10,095 nt of DNA from Clostridiaceae bacterium. Lineage in GTDB: Bacteria > Bacillota > Clostridia > Oscillospirales > Acutalibacteraceae. Made by a program: the position numbers and the translations under genes. The notes beneath the pieces were generated by a model that saw only the letters and a list, made by a program, of their open reading frames with translations, did not search any database and was not told the origin of the DNA. Location of the stretch: NCBI GenBank assembly GCA_016297645.1, contig JAEDGF010000066.1, positions 1 to 10,095 on the forward strand. Direction: 5' to 3'. The first letter of the stretch is position 1. Every line of letters begins with the position of its first letter. Positions 7,401 to 10,095 of this stretch are shown piece by piece.

Positions 7401-7948
7401 GGGAATATGTCGGCAATGCCGCCGCGCACGGAAAACTGCCCCGCACCCTCTACCATTTCGCAGAAGGTGTAACCGGCGCGAACGAGCTTTTCGCGTAGCT
7501 CATCAGTGGAAACGGTCATTCCCGGGCTGAGTGTAAAGGTCTTTTTCGCAAGCTCCTCCGGCGGGACGGTGTACTGCATTGCAGCCTCCGCTGACGCTAT
7601 AAGCACCTTACTTCTGCCGTCCGTGAAACGGGAGAGCGCACCTATTCTTTTTTGTTCGTATTCCGAGGACGAAGCCTGAACCTCCTGAAAATTGAAGTCG
7701 CGGGCAGGGTAGACCGCGGCGTCCGTACCGAACACCGTGAGGTCGTTTGCGAGCTTCTGTGCGAAGGCTTCGTCGGGCACGATAACAACGGCCTTTTGAT
7801 TGAATTCCTCGCAGAACGAATGAATCAAAAAAGCCTTAGGTGCCGGCGGAAGTCCCAGTATTCCGAACGGAAAGCTGCCGCGTTCCACATCCGAACGAAT
7901 CGAATTAAATTCGGGGGTCGCCGAAAAGATCTTTGAAAAACAAGACAT
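4427..7948 (-). CDS. mfd: transcription-repair coupling factor Mfd
   Basis: This 1173-residue protein is a full-length Mfd, which displaces RNA polymerase stalled at DNA lesions and recruits UvrA. The UvrB-like N-terminal module (about 20-230) lacks an intact Walker A, as is normal for the family. The CarD-like RNA-polymerase-interaction domain is at about 486-548 (KGDYIVHATSGIGIF). The RecG-like translocase follows, with Walker A GDVGFGKTE (646-654), DEEQ (747-750), SATPIPR (773-779) and QLRGRVGRS (916-924). The region FGAGFKIAMRDLEIRGAGDMLG (957-978) is the TRG area, and the TRCF C-terminal domain runs from about 1015 to 1150. The tail ends in a short ADGK repeat. The start lies six bases after the pth stop, with only a weak purine-rich AAAGAAG upstream, so translation probably depends on coupling to pth. 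The pth-mfd order is common in Firmicutes. Confidence 0.98.
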   Translation of the reverse strand: MSCFSKIFSATPEFNSIRSDVERGSFPFGILGLPPAPKAFLIHSFCEEFNQKAVVIVPDEAFAQKLANDLTVFGTDAAVYPARDFNFQEVQASSSEYEQKRIGALSRFTDGRSKVLIASAEAAMQYTVPPEELAKKTFTLSPGMTVSTDELREKLVRAGYTFCEMVEGAGQFSVRGGIADIFPANTENPVRIEFWGDEIDTLNEFDIISQRRTEAVKSIRIAPCSEVIFDDLPQTAEKLESISKSIRGKNAAVVREWLNRDAELLKASLSPRCKDKYLPILFPDGSSVFSYVKDAFLFICDSSSVKERAAACEKLMNEEIKELFSDGLLCKGLDKFTLSMSEFFSMYEKHKTVYADNFARGSFDTPVKDLINFKVMQGSRWDGTYSVLVEDISPALKKKNSVAVFAGTQKAAQSLFDELTEDEIPAIMCSAPPKFFNPGYVHVLTETISAGIEFPAAKFTAVSYGRFTGGAKKTAVQKKRPPNAFNSLEELQKGDYIVHATSGIGIFDGIEKVCMEGVTKDYIKIKYAKGDVLYVPVTKLELVSKYIGPHEDDEHRTVKINRLGSGDWEKTKSRVRTAVRDIAAQLLKLYAARKAMPGYAFSPDLDMQRDFECRFEYEETDDQLRCIREIKSDMEKAYPMDRILCGDVGFGKTEVALRAAFKCICDGKQVAMLVPTTILAFQHYNTVLHRFDGFPISIDMLCRFRTPKEQKEIVRKLGKGEIDIVTGTHRLISNDVQFKDLGLLIVDEEQRFGVAQKEKLKEKFPNVDVLTISATPIPRTLNFAMMGLRDLSVIEEAPLDRYPIQTYVIEHDEKLIAAAISKELRRGGQVYYLHNRIDNIDECAAELQKMFPEARIGIGHGKMNEMQLSEVWKKLTEGDIDILVCTTIIETGVDVPNCNTLIIEDANRMGLAQLHQLRGRVGRSTRRASAYLTYKPGKNLSEIAEKRLETIREFTQFGAGFKIAMRDLEIRGAGDMLGAQQHGHMASVGYDMYLELLNEEVEKLKSTDKKPYVPKKDCLVDIQIDAHIPDNYISEYSQRIAMYKRIADIHTNDDMLDVTDELIDRYGEPPVSVQGLIKVALLKNSAADNDIYEITQRGNCLILYVRAVSKEMLAKLAVMRGRVSASASAKPFYSVRLRPGQSSIECFSEIIGLLNKSADGKNADGKSDETARK

Positions 7949-7954
7949 ACTTCT

Positions 7955-8572
7955 TTACCCGTTATATTTGTTCATTGCGCCTGCCGCGTCACCCTGAACC
8001 ATCAGCTCGACCGCCTTTACGGCGCGTTTCATTGTTTCTTTTATCGTGTCGAGGTCGTCCTTTGAAAAACGTCCGAGAACATAGTCCTTCAAGTCGGAAT
8101 CGGGGTCCTTGCGGTCGCCGACACCTATTTTAAGGCGCGGAAAATTATCGGAATTCAGCTGCCATATTATGCTTTTTATTCCGTTGTGGCCGCCTGCCGA
8201 GCCTTTGAGCCTTATTCTGAGTATACCCGTGGCAAGTGAGATATCGTCAAAAATCACGATAACCTTTTCCGGCGGGATTTTGTAAAAATCGGCTGCCTCT
8301 TTTATCGCTTCGCCGGAGTTGTTCATGTAGGTCTGCGGCTTCATGACAAGACAGTTGTGTCCGGCGATGTTCACCGCACCCGTGAGAGCCTTGTATTTCA
8401 GTCTGTCCACCGAAAAAGAATACTCGTTACAGAGCATATCTATGCACAGAAAACCTGCGTTGTGACGGGAATATTCGTATTCCTTTCCCGGATTTCCCAG
8501 TCCCGCAATTATAAATTCCGGCTTGCCGACGGGGGAGGCGGCAGGCGCTGTTTTCTTTTTGAAAAATGCCAT
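7955..8572 (-). CDS. pth: peptidyl-tRNA hydrolase
   Basis: This 205-residue cytoplasmic enzyme cleaves the ester bond of peptidyl-tRNA that drops off ribosomes, recycling tRNA. All family signatures are present: GLGNPG (24-29), SRHNAG with the catalytic histidine H37, QTYMNNSG (80-87), FDD (108-110) and GGHNGI (127-132). About 18 residues precede the conserved core, a Lys/Ala/Pro-rich extension (FFKKKTAPAASPVG), whereas typical bacterial enzymes start almost directly at the core. AAAGGA seven bases before the ATG at 8572 supports the long form, and no alternative ATG, GTG or TTG with a better site is obvious. The gene follows glmU after 36 bases and precedes mfd by six. In B. subtilis this gene is also called spoVC and lies near glmU and mfd. 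Confidence 0.97.
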   Translation of the reverse strand: MAFFKKKTAPAASPVGKPEFIIAGLGNPGKEYEYSRHNAGFLCIDMLCNEYSFSVDRLKYKALTGAVNIAGHNCLVMKPQTYMNNSGEAIKEAADFYKIPPEKVIVIFDDISLATGILRIRLKGSAGGHNGIKSIIWQLNSDNFPRLKIGVGDRKDPDSDLKDYVLGRFSKDDLDTIKETMKRAVKAVELMVQGDAAGAMNKYNG

Positions 8573-8608
8573 AATTAAATCCTTTGCGGCTTTACTGCCG
8601 AATGTATC

Positions 8609-9994
8609 TCAATATTTTTTTGGTCTGTAAGGCTTCTTCTCGGTTACCCAGCCCTCTTTGTTCGTCTGCCGTTCTCTTGCAATGGCGAGAGTGTCGACCG
8701 GTACATCGTCCGTTATTGTGCTGCCTGCGGCGGTAAACGCGCGGTCGCCGACCTTTACGGGGGCTATGAGATTTGTGTTGCAGCCGATAAATGCGTCGTC
8801 GCCGATAACGCAGCGGTTTTTATTTTTGCCGTTGAAGTTTACTGTCACGCAGCCGCAGCCGAAGTTTACGCCGTTGCCGACATCGGAATCGCCGACATAG
8901 GTGAGGTGCGAAACGCTTGTATGATGCCCTATTTTGGAGTTTTTAACCTCCGTGAAATTGCCGCAGTGCGAGCTTTCGCCTATTTCCGCACCCGGACGCA
9001 GGTGGGCAAACGGACCAATAGATGCGTTGTCGTGAACCACGGCATTTTCCGCCTGTACGCTGTTGAGGGTGCAGTTGTCGCCGATAACGGTTTCAAACAA
9101 AACGGTGTTCGGACCTATGACGCAGTTTTTGCCTATCTTGCAGCCATGCTTAATAATAGTGCCGGGAAGAATTACCGTGTCGGTGCCTATCTGTGCGTCG
9201 TCGTCTATCATAACGCCGTCCGAACAGGGGACTGAAACACCGGATAGCATCAGCTCCGTAAGCACCTTTTTTCGCAGCAGCTCGTTAAGCTCCGCAAGCT
9301 GAACGCGGGTGTTTGCACCGAGAACCGCGTCGGCGTTGTCGGCAGCAAACGCGCCTACGCGCATTCCGAGAGAGAGGGCAATGCTTATCGTGTCGGTAAG
9401 GTAGTATTCGCCCTTCGAGTTGTCGTTTTTGAGCAGCGACAGAAGATTTGAAAGTACATCGCTCTTAAACCACATCGCGCCCGAATTTATTTCTTTTATC
9501 TTCTTTGTTTTGCAGTCTGCCGACGCTTCCTCGATTATCGCGGTGAAGTTTTCGTTCTTGTCGCGCACTATGCGTCCGTAGCCGAACGGGTTGTCGATTT
9601 TAGCCGAAATGACAGTTTGCACAAAGTCGTTTGAGGTGTGGTAATCGAGTGCGTCAGAAATTGTTTTTGCGTCCACAAACGGCGCATCGCCGTTGAGTAT
9701 GAGTACATTCACTCCGCTGTGAGCCTTTATAAAGTCGGCAGCCTGCATTACCGCGTGACCCGTTCCGAGCCGCTCCGTCTGGCGTACCGTCTGTGCTTTG
9801 CCGTCCAGATGTGCTTCAAGTATCTCCGCCTTGTAGCCGGTAACGACGCAGATATCCTCAACGCCCGCACCGGTAGCCGCATCGATTACTCTGTCTATCA
9901 TGGGTCTGAAAAGTATCTCCGCCATTGCCTTGGGCTTTTCGGAATGCATTCTTGTTCCCTCGCCGCCGGCAAGGATTATTGCGCAGTTCTTCAT
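8609..9994 (-). CDS. glmU: bifunctional UDP-N-acetylglucosamine pyrophosphorylase / glucosamine-1-phosphate N-acetyltransferase
   Basis: This 461-residue enzyme makes UDP-GlcNAc, the precursor of peptidoglycan and teichoic acids, in two steps: acetylation of glucosamine-1-phosphate and then uridylyl transfer. The N-terminal nucleotidyltransferase domain (1-230) has LAGGEGTRM (8-16) with K22 in PK, LNGDAPF (99-105), GYGR (138-141) and EINSGAM (168-174). A left-handed beta-helix of hexapeptide repeats occupies about 255-440. It includes the acetyltransferase signature GNFTEVKNS (345-353), HLTYVGDSDVG (363-373) with the catalytic histidine H363, and GVNFGCGCVTVNFNG (375-389). Both active sites look intact and the length is normal (about 450-460). 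GGAGG six bases upstream fixes the start. It is the first gene of the apparent operon. In B. subtilis prs follows glmU; here pth does. Confidence 0.98.
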   Translation of the reverse strand: MKNCAIILAGGEGTRMHSEKPKAMAEILFRPMIDRVIDAATGAGVEDICVVTGYKAEILEAHLDGKAQTVRQTERLGTGHAVMQAADFIKAHSGVNVLILNGDAPFVDAKTISDALDYHTSNDFVQTVISAKIDNPFGYGRIVRDKNENFTAIIEEASADCKTKKIKEINSGAMWFKSDVLSNLLSLLKNDNSKGEYYLTDTISIALSLGMRVGAFAADNADAVLGANTRVQLAELNELLRKKVLTELMLSGVSVPCSDGVMIDDDAQIGTDTVILPGTIIKHGCKIGKNCVIGPNTVLFETVIGDNCTLNSVQAENAVVHDNASIGPFAHLRPGAEIGESSHCGNFTEVKNSKIGHHTSVSHLTYVGDSDVGNGVNFGCGCVTVNFNGKNKNRCVIGDDAFIGCNTNLIAPVKVGDRAFTAAGSTITDDVPVDTLAIARERQTNKEGWVTEKKPYRPKKY

Positions 9995-10000
9995 TTTATT

Positions 10001-10005
10001 CCTCC
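10001..10005 (-). promoter_or_regulatory. strong glmU ribosome binding site
   Basis: The minus strand reads GGAGG here, six bases before the glmU ATG at 9994. It is the best-matching ribosome binding site in the window. Confidence 0.9.
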
Positions 10006-10040
10006 GTAAGAGTTATGTTTTTTTGTCGGTCAAGTTTTTC

Positions 10041-10073
10041 TATGCGCGTAAACGCTCGTGTATGCGCGCAAAC
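10041..10073 (-). repeat. two-copy direct repeat in the glmU leader, 20-bp period
   Basis: On the minus strand the 13-base unit GTTTRCGCGCATA occurs at 10073-10061 and again at 10053-10041, differing at one base. The start-to-start distance is 20 bases, close to two turns of the helix. The repeat sits between the predicted -10 element and the glmU ribosome binding site. It could be a tandem operator. Alternatively TGCGCG (10070-10065) could pair with CGCGCA (10048-10043) in the leader RNA as a six-base-pair stem with a 16-base loop. I do not recognise the motif as a known regulator's site. Confidence 0.6.
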
Positions 10074-10079
10074 ATAATT

Positions 10080-10088
10080 ATTTTAACA
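10080..10088 (-). promoter_or_regulatory. possible extended -10 promoter element for the glmU operon
   Basis: The minus strand reads TGT then TAAAAT (10088-10080), which fits the extended -10 form TGn followed by a hexamer matching TATAAT at five of six positions. Transcription would start near 10074-10073, right at the direct repeat. The expected -35 position lies beyond the window end, so it cannot be checked. AT-rich sequence can produce such matches by chance. Confidence 0.45.
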
Positions 10089-10095
10089 TATATGT

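Noticed and set aside
8573..8608. Hairpin between glmU and pth (CGGC with GCCG on the minus strand)
   Set aside because: Only four base pairs with a six-base loop and no T-tract follow, so it is not a credible terminator.
10029..10037. TTGACC near 10034 on the minus strand as a -35 box for glmU
   Set aside because: No acceptable -10 hexamer lies 16-18 bases downstream; that position holds CTTACG next to the ribosome binding site.

Overview
The window looks like part of a chromosome from a Firmicute, most likely a gut-type member of the Clostridia (Oscillospiraceae/Ruminococcaceae-like). This is an inference. It rests on strong AGGAGG-type ribosome binding sites, a textbook sigma-A promoter, the glmU-pth-mfd gene order known from Firmicutes, and a Toprim/DUF4093 protein of a type I associate with Clostridia. 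Base composition looks moderate and even. I see no insertion sequence, phage gene, CRISPR array, tRNA or rRNA.

All seven genes are on the minus strand, so transcription runs from the right end to the left. Reading in that direction: a leader with a probable extended -10 element and a 20-bp-period direct repeat (about 10088-10041), then glmU (9994-8609), pth (8572-7955), mfd (7948-4427), comEC (4402-2303), holA (2287-1250) and a Toprim/RNase M5-like gene (1233-631). Gaps between these six genes are only 6 to 36 bases and hold no convincing terminator, so they look like one operon. A separate unit follows: a consensus promoter (634-606), a small membrane-anchored or secreted protein of unknown function (570-43), and a probable terminator cut by the window edge (28-1).

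The operon is mostly housekeeping. GlmU makes UDP-GlcNAc for the cell wall. Pth recycles peptidyl-tRNA. Mfd couples stalled transcription to repair. HolA is the clamp-loader delta subunit. The Toprim protein is probably an RNA- or DNA-processing nuclease. The layout joins two clusters that are separate in Bacillus subtilis: the glmU...pth...mfd cluster, here without prs between glmU and pth, and the comEC-holA part of the late competence locus, here without comEA or comEB upstream and without rpsT downstream.

The most notable observation is that ComEC keeps its membrane channel domain and the full length of its C-terminal metallo-beta-lactamase-like domain, but that domain has lost the expected metal-binding residues. 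Otherwise the window is an ordinary core-genome region, and I do not see a new multi-gene system in it. No stretch longer than 300 bases lacks a gene.
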